The notes: generated from the sequence alone by a model not told the origin. Positions 11,737-20,687 are shown, counted from the stretch's first letter. The stretch: 64,000 nucleotides of DNA from Tepidicaulis marinus (GCF_000739695.1 NZ_BBIO01000017.1:22744-86743), one strand, 5' to 3'. Numbers and translations are program-made.

Positions 11737-12236
11737 CCGCCAATCTGTCGATCTCGGTGGCCTGTGAATAGGGCTTGAGCTGGTGATTGACATTGCCGAA
11801 CTGGATGTCGATCACGGTGAGGTGATTGTAGCGGCCGACATTGAGTTCGTCGGTCATGCCCATGTAGCCGACCGCTTCGGCGGAGAACGCCGCAATTGCC
11901 TGATCGGTCGCCTTCTCGACGAGTGGAAGCCCTTTCTTCTGCGCCAAGCCGCGCATCGGTGCCGACCTTGATGTTTTCGAAGGTGATTTCCAAGGCGCGG
12001 CGACCATCGATTGTCGGATAGTCGCACACCGAGACGCCGTCGCGGTCGCGCCTGGCGTGTGGGCCATGACGACGAGCTTCTGCACACAGGGCGCGCCGCG
12101 ATGACGACTTCCTTGTCGCCGCTGATGACGTAGCCGGTGCCATCCTTATTCGCGGTCGTGGTGAGATCGGCCAGATTCTGCGACTCGTGACGTGAGCCCA
12201 AATTTTCATCCAGCTGGAAACAGAGTCCTTTATATT
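11737..12236 (-). pseudogene. acyl-CoA dehydrogenase remnant (frameshifted, truncated)
   Basis: Fragments in different frames of the minus strand line up in order with a PimD-like acyl-CoA dehydrogenase. NLADLTTTANKDGTGYVISG appears near 12170-12110, DRDGVSVCDYPTIDGRRALEI near 12050-11990, then KGLPLVEKATDQAIAAFSAEA near 11940-11880. At least two frameshifts are required. The N-terminal domain is missing, cut off near the left end of the IS3 remnant, and the C-terminal part after DELN no longer resembles the family. This is a decayed gene, convergent to the intact dehydrogenase at 10505-11704. Confidence 0.75.
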
Positions 12237-12315
12237 TTTGAACTTGCCCCCAACCTTGGACCGGTTGGGCTGGTAAATTCTAATTTACCGTTCCTGGCCG
12301 GGCGGAGGATTTTCC

Positions 12316-12580
12316 ATGAAGAAGACGAAGTTCAGCGAGCAGCAGATAGCCTTCATTCTGCGACAGGCGGAAGAAGGCGCGACGGTCGGGGAGGTCTGCC
12401 GGAAGGCGGGGATTTCCGAAGCGACCTACTACAACTGGCGCAAGAAGTATGACGGTCTGATGCCATCGGAGATGAAGCGCCTGAAGCAGCTCGAAGAGTA
12501 GAACCAGCGCTTGAAGAAGCTGGTGGCCGAGCAGATGCTCGATGCGGCGGCGATGAAGGAACTGCTGGCAAAAAATGGTG
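12316..12580 (+). pseudogene. IS3-family transposase orfA, nonsense-mutated
   Basis: The first 61 codons encode an intact helix-turn-helix: MKKTKFSEQQIAFILRQAEE, then EGATVGEVCRKAGISEATYYNWRKK in overlapping sequence. A TAG at 12499-12501 follows LKQLEE; the reading continues in the same frame as [19 protein letters not shown], the normal leucine-zipper region, so a single GAG-to-TAG change is likely. The A-run at 12570-12575 has six bases where relatives usually have a longer slippery run before orfB, so frameshift fusion may be lost as well. Confidence 0.8.
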
Positions 12581-13174
12581 AGGCCCGCCGTGAAGCGCGC
12601 GGCTGTTGCGCATCTGCAGGCTCGGATGGGTCTGTCGGAACGGCGGTTCCGCTTCCTCAACGTGGTCGATGATGTTACTCGGGAGTGCTTGGCGGCGATC
12701 CCGGACACCTCGTTCTCGGGACGACGCGTCGCACGAGAACTGGCTCGGGTGATCGAACGGCGTGGCAAGCCTGGCATGATTGTCAGCGACAATGGCATCG
12801 AACTGACCAGTAACGCGACCTTAACCTTTGCTGCCGAACGCAACATCGAGTGGCACTACATCGCTCCGGGCAAGCCGATGCAGAACGGGTTCGTGGAGAG
12901 TTTCAACGGCAGGATGCGCGATGAGCTTTCGAACGAGAGGATGTTCCGCAGCATGGCCCACGCCAGAACGGTGATCCGCTCATGGGCCACCGACTACAAC
13001 GAGGAGAGACCGCATTCGGCCCTCGGCTACCAGACGCCCAAGGCGTTCGCCGAGGACCTGGTCACCGCAACCGACAGTCGCGCTGCGCCACTTGAAAGCT
13101 CCACGCATCTGTCGGTTGCTCCACCTGCGCAAGTCGGCGTATCAACCCAAAGGGCTCCGGTTCTAGATGGATGA
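12575..13174 (+). pseudogene. IS3-family transposase orfB with large internal deletion
   Basis: The frame is open for 199 residues, against about 270-290 in intact relatives. After [19 protein letters not shown] and LSERR it jumps straight to [16 protein letters not shown], skipping roughly 100 residues. These include the HTH_21 region and the first catalytic Asp of the DDE triad (normally in a WSLDFVHD-like motif). The second Asp (MIVSDNG) and the Glu ([14 protein letters not shown]) remain. The protein cannot be an active transposase. The deletion is in frame, so a product could still be made. Confidence 0.82.
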
Positions 13175-13192
13175 AAGTTCAGTGGCAGGTCA

Positions 13193-13337
13193 CAATGGCT
13201 CTTGTTTCTTTGTCGAATGCGCGTATCAAATCTGCGAGCGCTTTGGCAGTTCTGGCATGGCCGCCGCCAGCGAACGCATCGGATTGTGCAGGTCGGTCAT
13301 AAATGATTTCGCGGCTTACTTTCTTTGTTTCAGACAT
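13193..13337 (-). pseudogene. N-terminal stub of a KAP-family P-loop NTPase cut by the IS
   Basis: From an ATG at 13337 (GGGGG upstream) about 48 codons read MSETKKVSREIIYDRP, then GGGHARTAKALADLIRAFDK and ETRAI. This matches the segment just before the P-loop in KAP/P-loop NTPases, where HxRTAxALAxxIxxFD precedes RAIGLEGxWGxGKS. At that point the IS end begins and its TGACCTGCCACTGA supplies VTCH and a stop. The Walker A motif and the rest of the gene are gone. The family assignment rests on a short match. Confidence 0.5.
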
Positions 13338-13783
13338 GCTGCCCCCAAGGCCATTTTTGTCTTGTTGTGCACGACCTGAGTATACATATCTAAAACCGCT
13401 GTTCCTCCATGGTCTTGAGTAGGCGTTTTCGACGTATCGTTTGTTTCTGCTGAGATGCGGTTCCCGTTGACAGACCTCACCCATCGATTCGGCTGCGCAA
13501 TGAAGTGTGGTCTTTGAGACTCACTTGCCCGCGATTTCGGTTAAGATTTTCTCCGCACCTGTGCCCAAGCTATAGCAATGCCTGAGCTTGGCGGTGTAAC
13601 GTATTGGCAATAGGGGAAAATCGGTGCGGCGGCACGGGCGGGCAGGCTCGCCGGGTGCTGCGCCGCGTTGGGGTAGCCACGTAAAGCGGCAGCAGGCAAG
13701 GCGGCAATGAGCCATTCGAGGCAGGGCAGGGACAGCCAGCTTAAAAGCATGGGGGCGGGAAAAGGCGCGCGGCGCGCGCGGCC
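13338..13783. other. 446-bp region without a confident gene
   Basis: This stretch lies between the divergent KAP stub and divL. It presumably holds the divL promoter, but I see no clear -35/-10 pair and no TTAA-N7-TTAA CtrA-type site. From 13707 a frame MSHSRQGRDSQLKSMGAGKG leads into a GC-alternating run (13766-13783) just before the divL signal sequence, one frame out of register. Confidence 0.4.
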
Positions 13784-16336
13784 TTGGTCTTTGCCGCTTG
13801 CGCTCTTTTGGCCGCGCCCTTTGCCCCAGCCCCCGCCCAGGCCCATGAAGGCGGGGCGGCGCCGGGCTGGCTCGGCGGCTGGGCGGAAAATGCCGCGCCT
13901 TTCCTTGAAAGCATCGGGGTCGATCCGCATCTGGCCGCCGATCCTTCTTATGTCGCCGGGCTTTCCTTTGCGCTCGCCGCCGTGGTGCTCGCCAATCTTT
14001 TCGCCTTCTGGTCCCTGCGCTCGGTGCGTGCGGCCCGGGGCGCGGAGGCCCGCCGCGCCGAGGACCTCGAAGGCCTGATGAAACGGGTGAACGCCGCCGA
14101 GGCCATTCTCGCCGCCGAGCCCGATGCGGTGTTCATCTGGACGCCGGAAACCATGAAGGCCTCCCCCGGCACCTTGCAGGCGCGCCCGCGCATTGTCGGC
14201 TCCACCTCCGCCATCGTCGATCCGTCATCGGGGGCGGTGGATTTCGATTATTTCGTCTCCCGCCTTGTCGGCGAACATGGCGCCAAGCTGCGCGATGCGG
14301 TGAACCGGCTGCGCTCGCGCGGGGCGCGCTTCTCGCTCATCCTGCAAACGGTGCAGGGCCATATTTTCGAGGCCGAGGGGCGGCCCGCCGGCGCCCAGGC
14401 CGTGCTCTGGCTGCGCGATGTGACGGGCGAGCGCGCGGAAGTCTCCCGCCTGATGGAGCGGATCAAGAGCGCGGACAGCGCGCAGCTGCGCCTGACCGAG
14501 CAGCTCGGCCTTTTGCCCATGCCCGCCTGGCGGCGCAGCTTCGACGGCAATCTTCTTTGGGTGAACGAGGCTTATGCGCAGGCGGTGGATGCGGCAAGCC
14601 CCGGCGAGGCTTTGGAAAAACAGACGCGCCTTGCCCCGGACGCGCTGCAGCGCGAGCTCGACAAGGTGCTCGAAGAGGGCGGCCGGGCGAGCGGCCAGGG
14701 CCGCGTCGTCATTGCCGGCGAGCGGCGCAATATGGAGATCACGGAATTTCCCATCGGCGAGGGGCAGGTTGCCGGCATCGCCGTCGATGTGAGCGCGCTG
14801 GAAGAAGCCCGCCAGGAACTGCGGCGCCATATCGAGGCGCACCGCACGACGCTCGACAAATTGACGACCGCCGTTGCGATTTTCGGCCCGGACAAGCGGC
14901 TGAAATTTTACAACGAGGCCTATGTCTCTCTCTGGGGCCTCGATGAAGCGCTGCTGAAAGAGGAGCCGACGGAGGGCGAACTTCTCGACCAATTGCGCGC
15001 CGCCCGCCGCTTGCCCGAACAGGCCAATTATCAGGACTGGCGCGCCCGCCGCCTCGAGCTTTACCGCTCGCCCGAGCCCTTGGAGGAATATTGGCACCTG
15101 CCCGACGGGCAGACCGTGCGCGTCATGGGCCAGGCGCATCCTTTCGGCGGGCTCATCTATGTCTATGAGAACGTCACCGAGAAGCTGCATCTGGAAAGCT
15201 CCTACAATGTGCTGGAGCGCGTGCAGCGCGAGACGCTGGACAATCTGAAAGAGGCGGTGGCGGTGTTCGGCTCGGACGGGCGGCTGAAGCTGCACAACCC
15301 GGCTTATGAGGAGATCTGGAATTTCGCCGCCGCAGAGCTGGAAAACGAGCCCCATTTCAACGAGCTCGCCGAAGCCTCCACCTATCTTTACGACAATGAG
15401 GAAGTGTGGGGCGATTTGCGCGCGCGCATCACCTCCGCCGGCGCGGTGCGCGCGGAACAGTCGGGCCGGGTGGAGCGGCCGGACGGCACGGTGATCGATT
15501 ACGCCCTCGTGCCGCTACCCGACGGGGCGACGCTGCTCACCTTTGTCGATATGACCGATTCCACCCGCATGGAGCGCGCCCTGCGCGAGCGCAACGAGGC
15601 GCTGGAAACGGCGGACCGGCTGAAATCGGAATTCATCAGCCATGTGTCCTATCAGCTCAGAACGCCGCTCACGAATATCATCGGCTTCGGCGAAATTCTG
15701 GAAGCGGAAATGTTCGGCGAACTGACGCCCAAGCAGCATGAATATACAGTCGGCATTCTCGACAGCTCCAACCAGCTCCTCGATCTCGTGAACGATATTC
15801 TGGACCTTGCCACCGTCGAGGCGGGGGCCATGGCGCTGGAAGTGTCGGACGTGGATATATTCGACGTGGTGCGCGCGGCCGAGGAATTCGCCCATCGCCC
15901 GGCGCAGAAAAACAAAGTGACGCTGAAAGTCGAATGCCCTAAGGATATCGGCGCGCTCAAGGCCGATGAGCGGCGCATCAAGCAGATCATGCTCAATCTG
16001 CTCTCAAATTCCCTCGCCTTCACCCAGGCGGGCGACACGATCGTCATCGGCGCGGCGCGCTCGGACAGCGAGGTTGCCCTTTTCGTGTCCGATACGGGCG
16101 ACGGCATCCGGCCGGAACATCAGGCAACGGTTTTCGACCGCTTTGAAGCGCGCAGCGGCCCGGACGGCCATTCGGGCGCGGGCCTCGGCCTCTCGCTCGT
16201 GAAAAGTTTCGTCGAGCTGCATGGCGGCTGGGTGACGCTGGAATCGGCGCCGGAAATGGGCACGCGCGTCACCTGCCATTTGCCGCTTCATGCCCCGCAA
16301 TTGCGCGCCGGGACGACGCTGCAGGTGGGCAGCTAG
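13784..16336 (+). CDS. divL: DivL-type PAS sensor kinase with tyrosine at the phospho-acceptor site
   Basis: An 850-residue membrane protein. Residues 1-20 look like a signal sequence (ending APAQA), about 57-78 form a transmembrane helix, and PAS-like segments lie around 345-460 and 475-590. A DHp domain follows at about 610-680 and a HATPase domain at about 720-840 (NLLSNSLAFT, VSDTGDGI, SGAGLGLSLVK). The H-box reads SYQLRTPLTNI: Tyr623 replaces the usual His, the hallmark of Caulobacter DivL. DivL works with CckA and DivK to control CtrA phosphorylation. The ATP-binding motifs look intact. The only in-frame start is a TTG at 13784; a better N-terminus may lie upstream across a frameshift. 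Confidence 0.87.
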   Translation: MVFAACALLAAPFAPAPAQAHEGGAAPGWLGGWAENAAPFLESIGVDPHLAADPSYVAGLSFALAAVVLANLFAFWSLRSVRAARGAEARRAEDLEGLMKRVNAAEAILAAEPDAVFIWTPETMKASPGTLQARPRIVGSTSAIVDPSSGAVDFDYFVSRLVGEHGAKLRDAVNRLRSRGARFSLILQTVQGHIFEAEGRPAGAQAVLWLRDVTGERAEVSRLMERIKSADSAQLRLTEQLGLLPMPAWRRSFDGNLLWVNEAYAQAVDAASPGEALEKQTRLAPDALQRELDKVLEEGGRASGQGRVVIAGERRNMEITEFPIGEGQVAGIAVDVSALEEARQELRRHIEAHRTTLDKLTTAVAIFGPDKRLKFYNEAYVSLWGLDEALLKEEPTEGELLDQLRAARRLPEQANYQDWRARRLELYRSPEPLEEYWHLPDGQTVRVMGQAHPFGGLIYVYENVTEKLHLESSYNVLERVQRETLDNLKEAVAVFGSDGRLKLHNPAYEEIWNFAAAELENEPHFNELAEASTYLYDNEEVWGDLRARITSAGAVRAEQSGRVERPDGTVIDYALVPLPDGATLLTFVDMTDSTRMERALRERNEALETADRLKSEFISHVSYQLRTPLTNIIGFGEILEAEMFGELTPKQHEYTVGILDSSNQLLDLVNDILDLATVEAGAMALEVSDVDIFDVVRAAEEFAHRPAQKNKVTLKVECPKDIGALKADERRIKQIMLNLLSNSLAFTQAGDTIVIGAARSDSEVALFVSDTGDGIRPEHQATVFDRFEARSGPDGHSGAGLGLSLVKSFVELHGGWVTLESAPEMGTRVTCHLPLHAPQLRAGTTLQVGS

Positions 16337-16443
16337 GCACCCCCGGCAGCGCCCAAGCCAATTGGGTCAAAAAGACTGACCGGCTCAACAGTCACAAAAA
16401 TTTGCCTCCCCTGTTCAAAAACGGCTCTTGCGCGAGGCTCAAA

Positions 16444-16461
16444 TTGAACCATATGGTTTAA
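16444..16461. promoter_or_regulatory. 18-bp near-perfect palindrome upstream of iorA
   Basis: TTGAACCATATGGTTTAA has one mismatch from a perfect palindrome and lies 125 bp upstream of the iorA ATG in the divL-iorA gap. Its size and symmetry suit a TetR/MarR-type dimer. No regulator gene is adjacent. Confidence 0.5.
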
Positions 16462-16585
16462 TCAGGAACAGCCCCGGCAGGGCCGCGCCGCGTAATCGTT
16501 GGGCGCCGGCAGACCGCTGCGGGCTTGCGTGTGGCCTGGCCTGTGAGTTGGCGGGCCCGCAGCTACCGGACGGGGAGAGGACCTC

Positions 16586-17041
16586 ATGATTTCTTTGCAA
16601 GTAAATGGCGAGTGGCGCGAGCTCGATGTCGAGCCCGAGATGCCGCTGCTTTGGGCGCTCCGCGATGAGCTGGGGCTCACGGGGACGAAATTCGGCTGCG
16701 GCATTGCCGCTTGCGGCGCCTGCACGGTGCAGGTCGATGGCGTCGCGCAGCGCTCCTGCGTGCTGCTGGTCGGCGCGGTGGACGGTGCCTCGGTGCGCAC
16801 GGTGGAGAATCTCGGCACTGCCGACAATCTTTCCCCGCTGCAAGCCGCCTGGATCAAACATCAGGTGCCGCAATGCGGTTATTGCCAGTCCGGCATGCTG
16901 ATGGCCGCCGACGCGCTGCTGAGCGAGAACCCCAATCCGAGCGATGCGGATATCGATGCGGCCATGACGAATATCTGCCGCTGCGGCACCTATCAGCGGG
17001 TGCGCGCGGCCATTCACGACGCGGCGAAAGCCAAGGCATAA
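16586..17041 (+). CDS. iorA: (2Fe-2S) subunit of isoquinoline 1-oxidoreductase-type molybdoenzyme
   Basis: A 151-residue small subunit of the xanthine oxidase family. The plant-type [2Fe-2S] ligands are in [17 protein letters not shown] (about 40-56), and the second cluster uses [10 protein letters not shown] and [11 protein letters not shown] (about 95-140). It passes electrons from the molybdenum subunit encoded 11 bp downstream. The ATG has GGGGAGAGG before it. IorAB enzymes hydroxylate N-heterocycles or oxidise aldehydes, often at the cytoplasmic membrane with export of the complex. There is no separate FAD subunit, consistent with the two-subunit Ior class. Confidence 0.92.
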   Translation: MISLQVNGEWRELDVEPEMPLLWALRDELGLTGTKFGCGIAACGACTVQVDGVAQRSCVLLVGAVDGASVRTVENLGTADNLSPLQAAWIKHQVPQCGYCQSGMLMAADALLSENPNPSDADIDAAMTNICRCGTYQRVRAAIHDAAKAKA

Positions 17042-17052
17042 GGGAGAGGCAG

Positions 17053-19278
17053 ATGAAACGGCCATCAAGACGTCAATTTCTCATCGGCGGCAGCGCGGTT
17101 GGCGGCGGCCTGCTTCTCGGCTATGGCTTGCTTTCGCCTGAGCGGCGCGAAGTGGCCGGCAGCATTATCGGCGGCGAGGGCGCGCAGCTGACGACCTGGG
17201 TGCGCATCCATCCCGACAACACCGTTACCTTCTATGTGCCCCACGGCGAAATGGGCCAGGGCGTCCATACCGCGCTGCCCATGATGGCGGCGGAGGAAAT
17301 GGAAGCCGACTGGGACCTCGTGCGCATGGAACAGGCGCCCGCGACCCCCACTTTCGCCAACGGCCCGCTCGGCAAAGGCTATCTGACGAATGGCGGCGGC
17401 GTGCCTTCAGCGCTCAACGGCGCAGCGAATTTCGCCACTTACAAACTTGCCGAGCTCATGAACCTGCAAATCACCGGCGGCTCGACCGCCGTGCGCTTTA
17501 CCGGCCAGTTCGGCATGCGCGTAACGGGGGCTGCGGCAAAAGAAATGCTGATCAAAGCCGCCGCGGAAAAATGGGGCGTGGCGGAAGAAGAATGCACCGC
17601 GCGCCTTTCCCATGTGCTGCATGAAGCCTCGGGCCGAAAGGCGACTTTCGGCGAACTTGCCGAACTTGCCGCCGAATTCTCGCCTTCCGCCAATCCGGTG
17701 CTTAAGAACAAGAAAGATTACACGATCGTCGGCACCGCGAAGCAGCGCTTCGACATTCCGGCGAAAGTGACGGGCGAAAGCATGTACGGCATCGACGTCA
17801 AAGTGCCGGGCATGCTCTATGCCGCGATCAAGCAGGTACCTGTGATCGGCGGCAGCGTCGCCCGCGTCAATGACACCGAAGCCTTGGCGGCGCGCGGCGT
17901 GCGCGCCGTGGTGACGCTGGAAGACGGCGTTGCGGTAGTGGCGGACAATACCTGGCGGGCGAAACAGGCGCTCGATCTTCTGGAGGTCGAGTTTACCGAT
18001 GGCGGCAATGGCCACGTCTCGAGCGACAGCATCTTCGCGCAGTTCGACAAAGCGCTGGCCGAAAACGACGGCGAGGAAGATGTGGAGAAGGGCGAGGGCG
18101 CAGAAGCGCTTGGCAGCGCCAAGACCGTGGTCGAGGCCGACTACCGCGTGCCTTTCCTTGCCCATGCCACGATGGAGCCCATGAACTGCACCGTGCGCAT
18201 AGAGAACGGCAAATGCGATGTCTGGATCGGCACGCAGGACGGGCTCGGCACGCGCGCCGTGGCAGCGCAGGCGGCTGGCCTCAGCGATGACGATGTCACC
18301 ATCCACCCGCTGATGATGGGCGGCGGTTTCGGGCGGCGTTCGCCCGGCTCGCCCAACCACATCATTCAGGCGGTCAAGATCGCCAAGGAAGTTGGCGCGC
18401 CGGTCAAGCTGACCTGGAGCCGCGAAGACGACATGCAGCATGATTATTACCGCCCGGCGGTTTCCGCGCGCATGTCTGCCGGCTTCGACGAGGAAGGCAA
18501 TCTCACCACCTGGGTCAACCGCTATATCCGCAAGGACGAACCGGCGGAGGCAAGCCACATTCCTTACGCAGTGGCGAACCAGTCGATCCGCTATGTGGAA
18601 AGCGAAGTGCATATCCCTTACGGGCCCTGGCGCTCGGTGGCGCATACCCAGCACACGTTCTTCAATGAAAGCTTCGCGGATGAGCTTGCCCATGCGGCGG
18701 GCAAGGACCCTTATCAGTTCCGCCGCGACCTTTTGAAAGATCAGCCGCGCCATCTGGCGGTACTGGATCTTGCCGCGAAAAAAGCCAATTGGGGCGGCCC
18801 GCTGCCCGAAGGTCATGCACGGGGCATTGCCGTTCAGGAAAGCTTCCAGACCATTGTGGCGGAAGTCGTGGAAGTCTCGCTCGATGAGAACGGGCGCCCG
18901 CGTGTGCATAATGTCACGGCGGCGGTCGATTGCGGAGAGGTGATCAATACCGACACCGCCCGTGCGCAGGTGGAAAGCGGCATCATTTACGGCCTGACCG
19001 CCGCGCTATACGGCGAGATCACGGTCGAGAACGGCGCCGTCGTCGAGGAAAATTTCCCCGATTATGAAATGGTGCGCCTGGCGAACACGCCGAAAATGGA
19101 CGTGCATTTCATAGAATCGGGCGCCAAGCTCGGCGGGCTGGGCGAGCCCGGCACACCGCCGGTCGCCCCGGCGCTGGCCAACGCGCTCTTTTCCCTGACG
19201 GGCCAGCGCATCCGCTCGCTGCCCTTGAAGAACCACGAGTTCTCCCGCTCGAACCGGCTGGCACAAGCAGCCGACTAA
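17053..19278 (+). CDS. iorB: molybdopterin-binding subunit of isoquinoline 1-oxidoreductase-type enzyme
   Basis: A 741-residue large subunit. It begins MKRPSRRQFLIGGSAVGG, a twin-arginine signal that would export the folded complex with its Fe-S partner. Molybdopterin-binding motifs include GEMGQGVHTALPMMAAEE, GGGFGRRSPGSPNH and, near the end, GGLGEPGTPPVAPALANA with the catalytic Glu. The ATG at 17053 follows GGGAGAGGC; longer frames overlap iorA and would remove the Tat signal. It probably oxidises an aldehyde or an N-heteroaromatic compound; IorAB does not distinguish these by motif. A hairpin terminator follows at 19302-19331. Confidence 0.92.
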   Translation: MKRPSRRQFLIGGSAVGGGLLLGYGLLSPERREVAGSIIGGEGAQLTTWVRIHPDNTVTFYVPHGEMGQGVHTALPMMAAEEMEADWDLVRMEQAPATPTFANGPLGKGYLTNGGGVPSALNGAANFATYKLAELMNLQITGGSTAVRFTGQFGMRVTGAAAKEMLIKAAAEKWGVAEEECTARLSHVLHEASGRKATFGELAELAAEFSPSANPVLKNKKDYTIVGTAKQRFDIPAKVTGESMYGIDVKVPGMLYAAIKQVPVIGGSVARVNDTEALAARGVRAVVTLEDGVAVVADNTWRAKQALDLLEVEFTDGGNGHVSSDSIFAQFDKALAENDGEEDVEKGEGAEALGSAKTVVEADYRVPFLAHATMEPMNCTVRIENGKCDVWIGTQDGLGTRAVAAQAAGLSDDDVTIHPLMMGGGFGRRSPGSPNHIIQAVKIAKEVGAPVKLTWSREDDMQHDYYRPAVSARMSAGFDEEGNLTTWVNRYIRKDEPAEASHIPYAVANQSIRYVESEVHIPYGPWRSVAHTQHTFFNESFADELAHAAGKDPYQFRRDLLKDQPRHLAVLDLAAKKANWGGPLPEGHARGIAVQESFQTIVAEVVEVSLDENGRPRVHNVTAAVDCGEVINTDTARAQVESGIIYGLTAALYGEITVENGAVVEENFPDYEMVRLANTPKMDVHFIESGAKLGGLGEPGTPPVAPALANALFSLTGQRIRSLPLKNHEFSRSNRLAQAAD

Positions 19279-19301
19279 GAGCGCGGAAGGAAGAGACGAT
19301 G

Positions 19302-19331
19302 ACGGCCTCCCCTTTCAGGCGGAGGCCGTTT
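19302..19331 (+). terminator. rho-independent terminator after iorAB
   Basis: ACGGCCTCC (19302-19310) pairs with GGAGGCCGT (19321-19329), followed by a short T run. It lies 24 bp after the iorB stop and just before the convergent DUF2254 gene, and may work in both directions. Confidence 0.65.
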
Positions 19332-19340
19332 TCATATGCG

Positions 19341-20687
19341 TCAGCCCAGATGCTTATGCGCCGGGCGCGCGGCTTCGAGCGATTTGCGCAGCTCGCTCAG
19401 CCGTTGCAGAAGATCGTCCGTATCAGAACTTTCGGCGAAATAGGTCTCCAGACTGCTTTCGATCTTGTTCGCCTGCGCGCTCAGCACTTGCCAATGCTCA
19501 TCCGTGCGGATGAATTCCCCAAGCCGCGTGATCGTTTCGATCAAACGCAAGGTCACGGCCACATTGTCCCGTGCTGCCTGGCGGATTTCGTTGAAGGCAC
19601 AGTCGATGAAGCCTTCGAAGGAAACGATATCGCGCCAGAGCCGCGGCGTGTTCTCTTTGTCGCAAAGAAGAGGAGGGGGCGCCTCGCCCTGCATGGCGCG
19701 GGCGGCTGCCGCCGTCAGCCAATCGATACAGGCGATTGCCGTGCGCGGATCGTTGATGCCGGGGGAAAGCGCCCGGAGCGCGATTTCGACAAGGGCGGTC
19801 ACGGCAAATTCGATATCCTGCGCCGCGCTGCGCTTCGGGCCGAGCACAAAAGCGGCGCGGACCTTCTCATAATCGCTTTCCTCGATTGCGGTGCCGCAAT
19901 AAGCAAGGGTGCTGCCTGCGACGATATAGTGGCCCGGCCGGTAGAGAAGGCGGATGAAGCTGCCGCGCTTTTCCGCAAGCTCGGCGAGCGGGCCGGGGCT
20001 CAGCGTTTGTACATAGCCTGATTTTTCCGCCTTAACGGCAAGAGGGGCAAGATCACTTAAGGCTTTCAGCGTTTCCTCTTGCCTGGCGCGGGCGGCGCTG
20101 CGGCTTTCTGCATCACTTTCTTCCGGAAAGGCGCGCGGCATGGCGTTTAAAAGATCATCGGCCACGGAAAAGATCACCCAGTCCGCCTGAATGATGATGG
20201 CGACATGGTGGATAAAGGCAATGAGCAGCCCGAAGCAGAAGAGCGTGCCGAGAATGGCAAAATGCAGCGAAAGAACGGGCACGAACGCCTCTTCCCCTCC
20301 CGCCACCGAGCGCAGCACGATCAGCGCATAGGAAAATGTGCTGACATAACTGCCGAGCGTGAATTGCACCAGCCGGTCGGAGATGAACTTGCCGATGAGC
20401 CGCGGCCCGAGCTGGGAGGAGGCCATGGTCAGCGTCACGAGGGTGAGAGAGAAGACAAGGCTCGTGACGGTGATGAGCGAGCCGGCGATGGTGGATAAAA
20501 TGGCCCGCGCCCCGTCCGCATCCACATCGAAAAAGGGAAGCGGGCTGAGAAAGGCCGCGCCGATCCCGGCATGATCCGCCCAAAGCGTCATCCCCGCCAT
20601 GAAAAGAGCAAAGAGCCACATCAGCGACGGCGTGAACCAGAAACTGTTGAGCGCCTGATATTTGAAATAGCGAAGATGGCTGAGCAT
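19341..20687 (-). CDS. DUF2254 family membrane protein
   Basis: A 448-residue protein with four hydrophobic segments in its first 170 residues (around 15-35, 65-85, 105-130 and 140-165), then a soluble cytoplasmic region. The motifs SLVFSLTLVTLTMASSQLGP and RALSPGINDPRTAIACIDWL are typical of DUF2254, with the latter in the C-terminal half. The function of the family is unknown; a channel or transporter role is only guessed. It is a single gene, convergent with iorB and separated from the ferredoxin gene by a terminator. Confidence 0.88.
   Translation of the reverse strand: MLSHLRYFKYQALNSFWFTPSLMWLFALFMAGMTLWADHAGIGAAFLSPLPFFDVDADGARAILSTIAGSLITVTSLVFSLTLVTLTMASSQLGPRLIGKFISDRLVQFTLGSYVSTFSYALIVLRSVAGGEEAFVPVLSLHFAILGTLFCFGLLIAFIHHVAIIIQADWVIFSVADDLLNAMPRAFPEESDAESRSAARARQEETLKALSDLAPLAVKAEKSGYVQTLSPGPLAELAEKRGSFIRLLYRPGHYIVAGSTLAYCGTAIEESDYEKVRAAFVLGPKRSAAQDIEFAVTALVEIALRALSPGINDPRTAIACIDWLTAAAARAMQGEAPPPLLCDKENTPRLWRDIVSFEGFIDCAFNEIRQAARDNVAVTLRLIETITRLGEFIRTDEHWQVLSAQANKIESSLETYFAESSDTDDLLQRLSELRKSLEAARPAHKHLG

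Larger units (their letters stand above)
12239..13192 (+). mobile_element. decayed IS3-family insertion sequence (IS407/IS51-like)
   Basis: The element contains degraded orfA and orfB of an IS3-type transposase in the usual order. The right end is sharp: the outer strand reads TGACCTGCCACTGAACTTTC inward from 13192. The left end near 12239 (TGAACTTGCCCCCAACCTTG) is only partly similar. No matching target duplication is visible: the right flank begins CAATGG and the left flank ends TATTTT. Together with the truncated, unrelated genes on either side, this suggests that IS-mediated deletion joined two regions. It is about 950 bp long, against roughly 1.2-1.3 kb for an intact relative. Confidence 0.75.

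Noticed and set aside
17407..18909. A 500-codon minus-strand frame opposite iorB
   Set aside because: A shadow of the molybdopterin-binding subunit; its composition is His- and Arg-rich without domains.
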